Assembly: GCA_036277635.1 (NCBI GenBank)
Contig: DASUMP010000012.1
Span: forward strand, 1 to 20,194
DNA length: 20,194 nt
Source: DASUMP01 sp036277635
Lineage (GTDB): Bacteria > Actinomycetota > Acidimicrobiia > IMCC26256 > PALSA-610
Reading direction: 5' to 3'
Part shown: in pieces, positions 1 to 6,232 of the stretch
How the letters are laid out: every line of letters begins with the position of its first letter
Numbering within the stretch: position 1 is the first letter of the stretch
Notes under the pieces: generated by a model
What the model saw: only the letters and a program-made list of their open reading frames with translations
What the model was told of the DNA's origin: nothing
Databases searched by the model: none
Translations under genes and position numbers: made by a program

Positions 1-9
1 GTGCGTCGG

Positions 10-36
10 CTTGCACTCGCGGGGCGTGAGTGCCAA
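10..36. promoter_or_regulatory. CIRCE operator 1 (imperfect), HrcA site
   Basis: The core GCACTC (13-18), nine-base spacer (19-27) and GAGTGC (28-33) match the inner part of the CIRCE consensus TTAGCACTC-N9-GAGTGCTAA. The outer bases are imperfect: the left arm reads CTTGCACTC and the right arm GAGTGCCAA. It lies 33 bp upstream of a perfect second copy, so it is probably a second, weaker HrcA repressor site. HrcA itself is not in the window. Confidence 0.8.
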
Positions 37-39
37 CAT
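11..39 (+). promoter_or_regulatory. Candidate sigma-A promoter of groEL
   Basis: TTGCAC (11-16) resembles a -35 box. It is separated by 17 bp from CAACAT (34-39), a weak -10 box. Transcription would then start near 46, inside the second CIRCE, which is where an HrcA operator is effective. The -10 match is poor and other promoters could lie upstream of the window, so this is only a suggestion. Confidence 0.3.
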
Positions 40-42
40 GGC

Positions 43-69
43 TTAGCACTCGCCCGAGGTGAGTGCTAA
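43..69. promoter_or_regulatory. CIRCE operator 2 (perfect), HrcA site
   Basis: TTAGCACTC (43-51), nine bases (52-60) and GAGTGCTAA (61-69) match the CIRCE consensus at every position. The symmetry extends one further pair (C42-G70). CIRCE is the binding site of the heat-shock repressor HrcA and is characteristic of groE operons. It ends 100 bp before the groEL start, so it would lie at the promoter or in the 5' leader. Confidence 0.95.
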
Positions 70-169
70 GCCCCCCAGCCGGTCGGTCCTGCCGAGCCGG
101 GGCGGGGCACCAGTCCGCACACGACCCACACGACCTGCAGCATCGCCGCTGCCGAGGGGGTTCTTCGAT

Positions 170-1810
170 ATGCCGAAGCAGATCGCCTACAGCGAGAACG
201 CCCGCCGCTCGCTCGAGGCGGGGATGAACAAGCTCGCCGACGCCGTACGCGTCACGCTCGGGCCGAAGGGGCGCAACGTCGTCCTCGAGAAGAAGTGGGG
301 CGCACCCACGATCACCAACGACGGCGTCTCCATCGCCAAGGAGATCGACCTCGAGGACCCCTACGAGAAGATCGGCGCCGAGCTGGTCAAGGAAGTCGCC
401 AAGAAGACCGACGACGTCGCCGGCGACGGCACCACCACTGCCACCGTCCTCGCGTGGGCGATGGTGCGTGAGGGTCTCCGCAACGTCGCGGCCGGCGCCA
501 ACCCGATGACCTTGAAGAAGGGCATCGAGGCGGCCGTCGAGGTCGCGGTCGAGCAGATCAAGGCGGCGGCCAAGAAGGTCGAGACCGACCCGGCCGCGAT
601 CGCCAACGTCGCCGCGATCTCCGCGGCCGACAAGGAGATCGGCTCGATGATCGCCGAGGCGCTCGAGAAGGTCGGCAAGGACGGTGTCATCACCGTCGAG
701 GAGAGCCAGACCTTCGGCATGGAGCTCGACCTGGTCGAGGGAATGCGCTTCGACAAGGGCTACATCTCGCCGTACTTCGTGACCGACCCCGAGCGCATGG
801 AGGCCGTTCTCGACGACGCGTACCTCCTCTACGTGAGCAGCAAGATCTCCGCGGTGAAGGACATGCTGCCCGTGCTCGAGAAGGTCATGCAGAGCGGCCG
901 CCCGCTCGCGATCATCTCCGAAGATGTCGAGGGCGAGGCGCTCGCCACGCTCGTCGTCAACAAGATCCGCGGCACGTTCAAGTCGGTCGCCATCAAGGCC
1001 CCCGGCTTCGGCGAGCGCCGCAAGGCGATGCTCCAGGACATGGCGATCCTCACCGGCGGCCAGGTGGTCTCCGAGGAGGTCGGCCTGAAGCTCGAGAGCG
1101 TCGGTCTCGACCTGCTCGGTCGGGCTCGCAAGGTCGTGGTCACGAAGGACGAGACCACGATCGTCGAGGGTGCCGGCGCCAAGAGCGACGTCCAGGGTCG
1201 CATCAACCAGATCCGCTCCGAGATCGACAACACCGACTCCGACTATGACCGCGAGAAGCTCCAGGAGCGTCTCGCCAAGCTGTCGGGCGGCGTGGCGATC
1301 ATCAAGGTCGGTGCCGCGACCGAGGTCGAGCTCAAGGAGAAGAAGCACCGCATCGAGGACGCGGTGCAGACCACCAAGGCCGCGGTCGAAGAGGGCGTCG
1401 TGCCCGGCGGTGGCGTGGCCCTGCTCCGCGCCCAGGCCAAGGTGCTCGAGCTCGCGGCAGGTCTCGAGGGCGACGAGGCCACCGGCGCACGCCTGGTCGG
1501 TCGCGCACTCGAGGAGCCGATCAAGCAGATCGCGGTCAACGCCGGCATGGAAGGCGGCGTGATCGTCGAGAAGGTGAAGAACCTCAAGGGCGCCAACGGC
1601 CTGAACGCGGCCACCGGCGAGTACGAGGACCTCGTGAAGGCCGGCGTCATCGACGCCGCGAAGGTGACGCGCTCGGCGCTGCAGAACGCAGCCTCGATCG
1701 CCGCGCTGTTCCTCACCACCGAGGCCGTCGTCGCCGACAAGCCCGAGGAGAAGGGTGCGGCCGCCGGTGGCGGCGGCATGCCCGACATGGGCGGTATGGG
1801 CGACTTCTAG
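170..1810 (+). CDS. groEL: 60 kDa chaperonin GroEL
   Basis: ATP-driven folding chaperone that forms the double-ring GroEL complex in the cytosol and works with GroES. The protein is 546 residues, the usual length. It starts MPKQIAYSENARRSLEAGM and has the ATP-site motif AGDGTTTAT around residues 84-92, with the Asp of GDG at 86 (E. coli Asp87). It carries the Cpn60 signature AAVEEGVVPGGG and a Gly/Met-rich C-terminus ending GGMGDF. The ATG at 170 is chosen because GAGGGGG (154-160) lies 9 nt upstream and the family N-terminus begins there; the frame is open upstream to 59, but that part is the CIRCE leader. No groES precedes it within the 169 available bases. A lone CIRCE-controlled copy with a GGM tail resembles the main GroEL (groEL2 type) of actinobacteria; that paralogue assignment is inference. 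Confidence 0.98.
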   Translation: MPKQIAYSENARRSLEAGMNKLADAVRVTLGPKGRNVVLEKKWGAPTITNDGVSIAKEIDLEDPYEKIGAELVKEVAKKTDDVAGDGTTTATVLAWAMVREGLRNVAAGANPMTLKKGIEAAVEVAVEQIKAAAKKVETDPAAIANVAAISAADKEIGSMIAEALEKVGKDGVITVEESQTFGMELDLVEGMRFDKGYISPYFVTDPERMEAVLDDAYLLYVSSKISAVKDMLPVLEKVMQSGRPLAIISEDVEGEALATLVVNKIRGTFKSVAIKAPGFGERRKAMLQDMAILTGGQVVSEEVGLKLESVGLDLLGRARKVVVTKDETTIVEGAGAKSDVQGRINQIRSEIDNTDSDYDREKLQERLAKLSGGVAIIKVGAATEVELKEKKHRIEDAVQTTKAAVEEGVVPGGGVALLRAQAKVLELAAGLEGDEATGARLVGRALEEPIKQIAVNAGMEGGVIVEKVKNLKGANGLNAATGEYEDLVKAGVIDAAKVTRSALQNAASIAALFLTTEAVVADKPEEKGAAAGGGGMPDMGGMGDF

Positions 1811-1840
1811 TCGTCACCGTTCCTTCCAGCGCACACGTGC

Positions 1841-1868
1841 AGCGGGGCGCCCTCCGGGGCGCCCCGCT
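1841..1868 (+). terminator. GC-rich terminator hairpin after groEL
   Basis: A perfect 12-bp stem pairs AGCGGGGCGCCC (1841-1852) with GGGCGCCCCGCT (1857-1868) around a TCCG loop. It begins 30 nt after the groEL stop. There is no T-tract, as is common for high-G+C actinobacterial terminators. Confidence 0.75.
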
Positions 1869-1874
1869 GTCGCG

Positions 1875-1902
1875 CCCGACCACCCGCGCCCCGACCACCC
1901 GC
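1875..1902. repeat. 13-bp direct repeat, two copies
   Basis: CCCGACCACCCGC occurs at 1875-1887 and again at 1890-1902, a 15-bp period. It lies between the groEL terminator and the large palindrome. The sequence is C-rich and low complexity, so chance duplication is possible. Confidence 0.6.
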
Positions 1903-1906
1903 CACA

Positions 1907-1959
1907 CCGAGCAAAGGACAACGACGTACCGATTCGGTACGTGATTGTCCTTTGCTCGG
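1907..1959. repeat. 53-nt near-perfect palindrome (element of unknown role)
   Basis: Perfect 15-bp outer arms, CCGAGCAAAGGACAA (1907-1921) and its complement (1945-1959), enclose two mismatched positions on each side. Inside these is a second perfect 8-bp inverted repeat, ACGTACCG (1924-1931) and CGGTACGT (1935-1942), around ATT. Both inverted repeats share the centre 1933. The arms are A/T-richer than the surroundings. It could be a bidirectional hairpin terminator, a repeated extragenic palindrome or small mobile element, or a protein or recombinase site. It lies 20 bp before the lipoprotein start, so it would be in that gene's promoter or leader. Confidence 0.9.
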
Positions 1960-1979
1960 GTGGGTGGCGTGCCGAGAAC

Positions 1980-2873
1980 ATGCGGGTGAAGCTTCGTCGC
2001 GTCCTCGTGTCCGTCGCGTTGGGTGCGCTGGTCGCCGCGGGATGCGGTGGGGGAGGCGACGGCGGCGACCGGGCGAGCGGCGGCGACGTCGTGGTGCGGA
2101 CCGCCGACGAGGCGTTCGCAGCGCTCGGCGCGTCGAGCGACGCGACCACCGAGGCGGGCAGCGTCCGGTTCGCGATCGAGATGGAGATCACCGGCGGACC
2201 CGAGGCGATGGTGGTGGCCGTCGACGGTGCGTTCGACCTCGACTCCGGGGCGGGCACCTTCGAGATGGACCTCGGCGCGCTCGGCGTGCCGGGTGGTGGT
2301 TCGGTGGAGGCCCGACTCGTCGACGGCGCGCTCTACATGGACTTCTCGGCGCTTGCCGGGTCCGGCGGGCTCGGTGCCGGTGTGCGCTGGGTCGAGATGG
2401 ACCTCGACGCGCTCGCCGGCGACCTCGGCGTCGACCTCGGTGACTTCGGAGCGAGCAACCCGTCGCAGCTCCTCGACACGCTCGAGTCGTTGCGCGGGGT
2501 GTCGGACGACCTCGAGCTGGTCGGTCCGGAGGTCGTGCGCGACGTACCGACCGAGCACTACCGCGTCGAGGTGAACCTCGACGCGGCGCTCGGCGACGTC
2601 CCCGAGTCGATGCGCGCCGACCTGGAGCGCTCGTTCGCGGTCCTCGGTCTCGAGACCCTCCCAATGGACGTGTGGATCGACAGCGACGACCGCGTGCGTC
2701 GCCTCGACTTCGAGCTGTCGAGCATCGAGCTCGCCGAGGCAGGGACCGACCTCGCCGTGCACATGTCGATGGAGCTCTTCGACTTCGGGGTCGAGGTGAA
2801 CGTCGTCGCGCCGCCGCCGGACGAGACGGTCGACTTCCTCGAGCTGTTCGGCGCCGCGATCCCGCAGGTCTGA
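1980..2873 (+). CDS. Putative secreted lipoprotein, LolA/LppX-like
   Basis: A 297-residue protein of unknown function, predicted to be anchored outside the membrane by lipidation. It begins MRVKLRRVLVSVALGALVAA with a positively charged n-region, a hydrophobic core and the lipobox VAAGC; Cys22 is the lipidated residue. A Gly-rich linker follows. The mature part contains alternating-strand segments and acidic stretches, with phrases such as DGALYMDFSAL and MDVWIDSDDRVRRLDFEL. These are typical of LppX/LprG/LolA-like actinobacterial lipoproteins that bind lipids, but that assignment rests on general resemblance. ATG 1980 is chosen because the signal peptide starts there; the same frame continues upstream through the palindrome and is not credible as protein. 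The Shine-Dalgarno is weak. Confidence 0.85.
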   Translation: MRVKLRRVLVSVALGALVAAGCGGGGDGGDRASGGDVVVRTADEAFAALGASSDATTEAGSVRFAIEMEITGGPEAMVVAVDGAFDLDSGAGTFEMDLGALGVPGGGSVEARLVDGALYMDFSALAGSGGLGAGVRWVEMDLDALAGDLGVDLGDFGASNPSQLLDTLESLRGVSDDLELVGPEVVRDVPTEHYRVEVNLDAALGDVPESMRADLERSFAVLGLETLPMDVWIDSDDRVRRLDFELSSIELAEAGTDLAVHMSMELFDFGVEVNVVAPPPDETVDFLELFGAAIPQV

Positions 2874-2899
2874 GCGCCCGGCGACACCGTCGGGTGCGC
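2874..2899 (+). terminator. Possible weak hairpin terminator after the lipoprotein gene
   Basis: GCGCCC (2874-2879) can pair with GGGTGCGC (2892-2899), leaving one bulged T. The hairpin starts directly after the TGA stop. The stem is short and there is no T-tract. Confidence 0.3.
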
Positions 2900-2910
2900 A
2901 CGCGAGGCGG

Positions 2911-2916
2911 TACCCT
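2911..2916 (+). promoter_or_regulatory. TAnnnT -10 box of hemQ (leaderless type)
   Basis: TACCCT ends 8 nt before the ATG (5 nt before the alternative in-frame GTG). There is no clear -35 box and no well-placed Shine-Dalgarno. This spacing would put the transcription start at or beside the start codon. Confidence 0.5.
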
Positions 2917-2924
2917 CGCCGGTG

Positions 2925-3719
2925 ATGGAGCCCGTGACACCGTCGGTCGGCTGGGGCGTCCTGCACCTCTACTACCGCGTCGACCGCGCCCGCGCCGAGC
3001 GTGAGCCCGGTGGCGCGAAGCGCTTCGTCGAGGCGGTCGAGTCGCTCGAGCGCGACGGGCACCAGGTGCTGGTGCAGGCCGTCGTCGGTCACAAGGCCGA
3101 CCTCGCAGTCATGGCGCTCGGCCCCGACCTCGCCCGCTTGCACGCGTTCCAGCACGACCTGCTCCACGCGCCCATCGAGCCGGTGTACTCGTTCGTCTCG
3201 TTGACCGAGCTGTCGGAGTACACCTCGACCGCCGACGACGAGCGCGCCCGATTGGAACGCGAGGAAGGCCTCGCCGGCGACGCGCTCGAGGAACGACTCG
3301 CGACCTGGCGCGAGCGCATGGCGCACTACCAGGAGCAGCGGCTGCACCCGCAGCTCCCCGCGAAGCGGCTCTTGTGCTTCTACCCGATGGCGAAGCGGCG
3401 CACGGTGGGAGCGAACTGGTACGAGCTCCCCTTCGACGAGCGCAAGCGGATCATGGGCGGACACGCGCGCGTCGGGCGCACGTACGCGGGTCGGATCCTC
3501 CAGCTGATCACCGGCTCCACCGGACTCGACGACTGGGAGTGGGGCGTCACGCTGCTCGCCGACGACCCCGTCGCGATCAAGGAGATCGTCAACGAGATGC
3601 GCTTCGACGAGGCATCGGCCACCTACGCCGAGTTCGGCCCGTTCTACCTGGGTCTCGTGCTCCCCGCCCGCGACGCGCTCGCGCGCGTCGGCCTCGCCGA
3701 AGGAGACCCACGATCGTGA
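2925..3719 (+). CDS. hemQ: Coproheme decarboxylase HemQ (chlorite dismutase family)
   Basis: Catalyses the last step of the coproporphyrin-dependent heme pathway, the H2O2-dependent decarboxylation of two propionates of Fe-coproporphyrin III to heme b, in the cytosol. The protein is 264 residues. The conserved block FYPMAKRR followed by NWYELP carries Tyr153, and GGHARVGRTYAG carries His180. Their spacing of 27 matches catalytic Tyr147 and heme-ligand His174 of the Listeria enzyme. The later segments GLDDWEWGVTLLADDP and EMRFDEASATYAEFGPFY also match the Firmicutes-type HemQ, more closely than the shorter actinobacterial form I know. A GTG at 2922 in the same frame is an equally possible start. 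The stop overlaps the next gene by GTGA. Confidence 0.93.
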   Translation: MEPVTPSVGWGVLHLYYRVDRARAEREPGGAKRFVEAVESLERDGHQVLVQAVVGHKADLAVMALGPDLARLHAFQHDLLHAPIEPVYSFVSLTELSEYTSTADDERARLEREEGLAGDALEERLATWRERMAHYQEQRLHPQLPAKRLLCFYPMAKRRTVGANWYELPFDERKRIMGGHARVGRTYAGRILQLITGSTGLDDWEWGVTLLADDPVAIKEIVNEMRFDEASATYAEFGPFYLGLVLPARDALARVGLAEGDPRS

Positions 3720-3958
3720 GCTCCCTCCGCCTCTTCGTGTCGTTCCCCGAAGAGCTCGTCGCGCGCCCGATGGTCTACGAGCTGGTGAAGCAGTTCGACG
3801 TCGTGCCGAACATCCGGCGAGCGAACGTCGAGGCCCACTCCGGATGGATCATCCTCGAGCTCGAAGGTGCCGACGACGCGCGCGACGCCGCGATCGCGTA
3901 CCTCGAAGGGCTCGGCTGCACCGTCAATCGGATGGAAGGCGACGTCGTCGCCGGATGA
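3716..3958 (+). CDS. Small NIL-domain protein
   Basis: An 80-residue stand-alone NIL domain (PF09383-like), the ligand-sensing fold found at the C-terminus of MetN methionine importers and in NIL-ferredoxins. Visible features are the opening strand SLRLFVSFPEELVARPMVYE, then NIRRANVEAHSGWIILELEG and AIAYLEGLGCTV, which fit the ferredoxin-like beta-alpha-beta pattern. The GTG start at 3716 is fixed by AGGAG at 3701-3705, 10 nt upstream inside hemQ. The four-base overlap GTGA with the hemQ stop implies translational coupling. No transporter or iron-sulfur cluster motif is attached. Its ligand and any link to heme synthesis are unknown; the coupling suggests co-production with HemQ. Confidence 0.85.
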   Translation: MSSLRLFVSFPEELVARPMVYELVKQFDVVPNIRRANVEAHSGWIILELEGADDARDAAIAYLEGLGCTVNRMEGDVVAG

Positions 3959-3978
3959 GCCCGCCGTCGACGCCCGCG

Positions 3979-4266
3979 CTATTCGCTGGCGTCGCGCCAG
4001 AGCGGGAACGTCAAGTACTCCACGCCGTCGTGCGTCTCGGTGCGTCCGGCCGCTCGGTAGCGGGGCAGGCACGCAGCGACCGCGTCGACGCCCACCATCC
4101 GCTTCACGTCGGCGATGGCCACGAGCAGAGGGCCGTCGGCGTCGCCGTCGCGCAGGATCGCGTCGACCTCGAGGACCGGGCGGGCCGGATCGCGGGCGTC
4201 GAGGCACGCGCAGTGGTACACGATGCGCTCGAACACCGACGTCGCGAGGATCCGCACGCCGACCAT
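3979..4266 (-). CDS. Hypothetical 95-residue protein
   Basis: I do not recognise this protein. It begins MVGVRILATSVFERIVYHCA and ends with the aromatic segment GVEYLTFPLWRDASE. The composition is balanced, with hydrophobic strands and an HCACLDARDP stretch containing two cysteines, unlike the Arg/Ala-rich overlapping frames; this is the reason for calling it real. There is no signal peptide or membrane segment. It converges on the NIL gene (20 bp between stops) and diverges from the gene at 4312 with a 45-bp gap. No clear Shine-Dalgarno precedes the ATG, and the start could lie elsewhere. The frame stays open upstream to 4662, but that part is a shadow of the opposite gene. Confidence 0.6.
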   Translation of the reverse strand: MVGVRILATSVFERIVYHCACLDARDPARPVLEVDAILRDGDADGPLLVAIADVKRMVGVDAVAACLPRYRAAGRTETHDGVEYLTFPLWRDASE

Positions 4267-4293
4267 GTTGCCCGACCCCGCGCCGCGGTGCTC

Positions 4294-4317
4294 CGGTGAG
4301 CCGGTGAGCCGGTGAGC
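4294..4317. repeat. Three tandem copies of an 8-bp unit over a start codon
   Basis: CGGTGAGC is repeated exactly three times (4294-4301, 4302-4309, 4310-4317). Each copy contains a GTG, at 4296, 4304 and 4312, each in a different reading frame. The third GTG is the likely start of the next gene. Unit gain or loss would move the start relative to any upstream signal without shifting the coding frame. Confidence 0.9.
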
Positions 4318-4866
4318 GAGGAGTACCGGCTCCCGCCCGGCGTCCCGTCCGGCGGGCCCGACATCGGCCACGATCCCGCGGCGGCCGAGGCGCGCGGCCG
4401 AGCGCTCCTCGAGCAGGCCGCCGCCGGGATCGTCGAGGGCGTCGAGCGGGAGGCGGCCGGATGGGTCGTGCGCGCGGTCACGAGGGTGCTCGACGCGTGG
4501 GGCCGGCTCGACGACACGACGCGCCGGCGCGCGCTCGACGACGCCCCCGTCGCGGGTGCGCGCGCCCGCGACCGGGTCGTCGCCGAGCTGCGCGCCCTGT
4601 TCGCCGAGGACGCCGCCGACCAGCGCGCCACCCCGCTCGAGATCGTCCGTGGCCTGCGACACGAGCCCACCGCGCTCCTCGCGGCGCTCGGCATCCCGGA
4701 GGTCGCGCGCGACCCGTTCGCCGCCCGCGCCTTCCCCGACGACCGGTACGACCTCACGATCACGACGCTCGGCGACCTCGGCGATCCCGACCTCGCTCCG
4801 TTGCTCCTCGCGTGGGGCCTGGGCAAGGCGACGGTGCTGCGCGCCCGCGCCGCGCGCGCAGAGTGA
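4312..4866 (+). CDS. Hypothetical alpha-helical protein
   Basis: A 184-residue protein that I do not recognise. It has a short Pro/Gly-rich N-terminus followed by amphipathic, Ala/Arg/Glu-rich predicted helices. A recognisable C-terminal stretch is YDLTITTLGDLGDPDLAPLL. No signal peptide, membrane segment or catalytic motif is evident. GTG 4312 is the first possible start, because the same frame has a TGA at 4297-4299; no convincing Shine-Dalgarno precedes it and the start lies in the 8-bp tandem repeat. It is oriented toward amt with a 99-bp gap that holds a putative nitrogen operator, so it is probably a separate transcription unit. The length of the frame and its non-random composition support a real gene. 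Confidence 0.7.
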   Translation: MSEEYRLPPGVPSGGPDIGHDPAAAEARGRALLEQAAAGIVEGVEREAAGWVVRAVTRVLDAWGRLDDTTRRRALDDAPVAGARARDRVVAELRALFAEDAADQRATPLEIVRGLRHEPTALLAALGIPEVARDPFAARAFPDDRYDLTITTLGDLGDPDLAPLLLAWGLGKATVLRARAARAE

Positions 4867-4894
4867 CGTCGACCGGCGGCCCGTTCACGCTCCC

Positions 4895-4943
4895 GTAACA
4901 CTCGGGCGACGGCAGGGAAACACGCTCCTGACACCCTCCTGAC
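4895..4943. promoter_or_regulatory. Putative GlnR-type operator before amt
   Basis: Five boxes ending in AC recur every 11 bp: GTAAC (4895-4899), GCGAC (4906-4910), GAAAC (4917-4921), CTGAC (4928-4932) and CTGAC (4939-4943). Actinobacterial GlnR sites consist of gTnAC and GaAAC half-sites with six-base spacers, that is, an 11-bp period. Their known targets include amtB-glnK-glnD. The last two boxes are also an exact repeat of CTCCTGAC. The site lies close to the gene (23 nt to the TTG), which is unusual for an activator, so the mode of action is uncertain. Confidence 0.5.
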
Positions 4944-4965
4944 CAACACAGCAGGGGGTATCAAG

Positions 4966-6210
4966 TTGGAAGTCAACTCGGGAGACACCGCGTGGGTGCT
5001 CGTGTCGGCCGCGCTCGTCATGTTCATGACGCCCGGCCTCGCGCTCTTCTACGGCGGCATGGTGAGATCAAAGAACGTTCTCGCGATGCTGATGCAGAAC
5101 TTCTTTTCGCTGGGACTCGTGAGCGTCCTGTGGGCGATCGTCGCGTACTCGCTCGCGTTCGGCGGGACGTCGAAGTGGATCGGCAACTTCGACTTCGCGT
5201 TCTTGCAGGACTTCAACGTCATGGCGCCGCCCGGGCTGGAGGGGATCACGATCCCGCCGGCGCTGTTCTCGGGCTACCAGCTCATGTTCGCGATCATCAC
5301 GCCGGCGTTGATCACCGGTGCGATCGCCGACCGCATGAAGTTCTCGGCATGGGTGTGGTTCCTCGGCCTGTGGATGCTCCTCGTGTACGCGCCGGTCGCG
5401 CACTGGGTGTTCGCGCCGTCGGGCTGGCTGTTCGACCTCGGTGCGCTCGACTTCGCGGGCGGCACGGTCGTGCACATCAACGCGGGCATCGCGGCGTTGG
5501 CGGTGGTCCTCGTGCTCGGCAAGCGCAAGGGGTGGCCCGGCACGCCGATGCCGCCGCACTCGCTGCCGCTCACGCTGCTCGGCACCGGCATCCTGTGGTT
5601 CGGTTGGTTCGGGTTCAACGCGGGCTCCGCGCTGTCGGGCGGCACGCTCGCGGCGCAGGCGTTGATCAACACGCACTTCGCGGCCGCGGCCGGCCTGCTC
5701 GGATGGTTGGTGGCGGAGCGCCTGAAGGGCGGGCACGCCACGACGCTCGGCGCCGCGTCGGGTGCGGTTGCCGGTCTCGTGGCGATCACCCCGTGTGCGG
5801 GCTTCGTCGGCGGCATGGCGCCGATCTACATCGGGGCGATCGCCGGTGTCGTCTGCTACCTGGCGGTGAGTCTGAAGTTCAAGCTCGGCTACGACGACTC
5901 GCTCGACGTGGTGGGCGTGCACCTCGTCGGTGGGATCATCGGGTCGCTCCTGCTCGGGTTCTTCGGCGACACGTCGATCAACGAGTTCGGACGCGACGGC
6001 GTCTTCCTCGACGGTGGCTGGGGATTCCTCGGCGACCAGCTGATCGCGGTCGGCGCGACCCTGGTGTACTCGTTCGTCGTGACCGCGGTGATCTGCGTGG
6101 TCCTCAAGGCCTTCCTCCCGGGCGGCATCCGGGTGGACGAAGAAGCAGAGGCGACGGGGCTCGACCTGAGCCTGCACTCGGAAGTCGGCTACTCGATGGC
6201 CGAGCGGTAG
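4966..6210 (+). CDS. amt: Ammonium transporter Amt
   Basis: Trimeric inner-membrane channel for ammonium/ammonia uptake. The protein is 414 residues with about eleven hydrophobic segments. Diagnostic stretches are MTPGLALFYGGMVRSKNVL near the N-terminus, DFAGGTVVHINAGIAALA with His170, and DVVGVHLVGGIIGS with His319; these match the pore twin histidines His168 and His318 of E. coli AmtB. Phe108 and Phe215 probably form the Phe gate. The C-terminal tail ends GLDLSLHSEVGYS, the conserved P-II-binding region. The TTG start at 4966 is supported by AGGGGG (4953-4958) 7 nt upstream and by the family N-terminus. The P-II gene follows after 22 bp, so import and its regulator are co-expressed. Confidence 0.96.
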   Translation: MEVNSGDTAWVLVSAALVMFMTPGLALFYGGMVRSKNVLAMLMQNFFSLGLVSVLWAIVAYSLAFGGTSKWIGNFDFAFLQDFNVMAPPGLEGITIPPALFSGYQLMFAIITPALITGAIADRMKFSAWVWFLGLWMLLVYAPVAHWVFAPSGWLFDLGALDFAGGTVVHINAGIAALAVVLVLGKRKGWPGTPMPPHSLPLTLLGTGILWFGWFGFNAGSALSGGTLAAQALINTHFAAAAGLLGWLVAERLKGGHATTLGAASGAVAGLVAITPCAGFVGGMAPIYIGAIAGVVCYLAVSLKFKLGYDDSLDVVGVHLVGGIIGSLLLGFFGDTSINEFGRDGVFLDGGWGFLGDQLIAVGATLVYSFVVTAVICVVLKAFLPGGIRVDEEAEATGLDLSLHSEVGYSMAER

Positions 6211-6232
6211 GCCACGACAAGGAGATGGAAGC

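Noticed and set aside
59..169. N-terminal extension of GroEL by 37 residues
   Set aside because: It begins in the CIRCE operator, is Pro/Arg-rich, and the ATG at 170 has a good ribosome-binding site and the family N-terminus.
1755..1979. Upstream extension of the lipoprotein frame
   Set aside because: It runs through the groEL end, terminator and palindrome; the signal peptide starts at 1980.
1713..3464. 583-codon minus-strand open frame
   Set aside because: Antisense to groEL, the lipoprotein and hemQ; Arg/His/Val/Glu-rich composition typical of shadow frames in GC-rich DNA. Its resemblance to the plus-strand peptide near 1910-1955 only reflects the palindrome.
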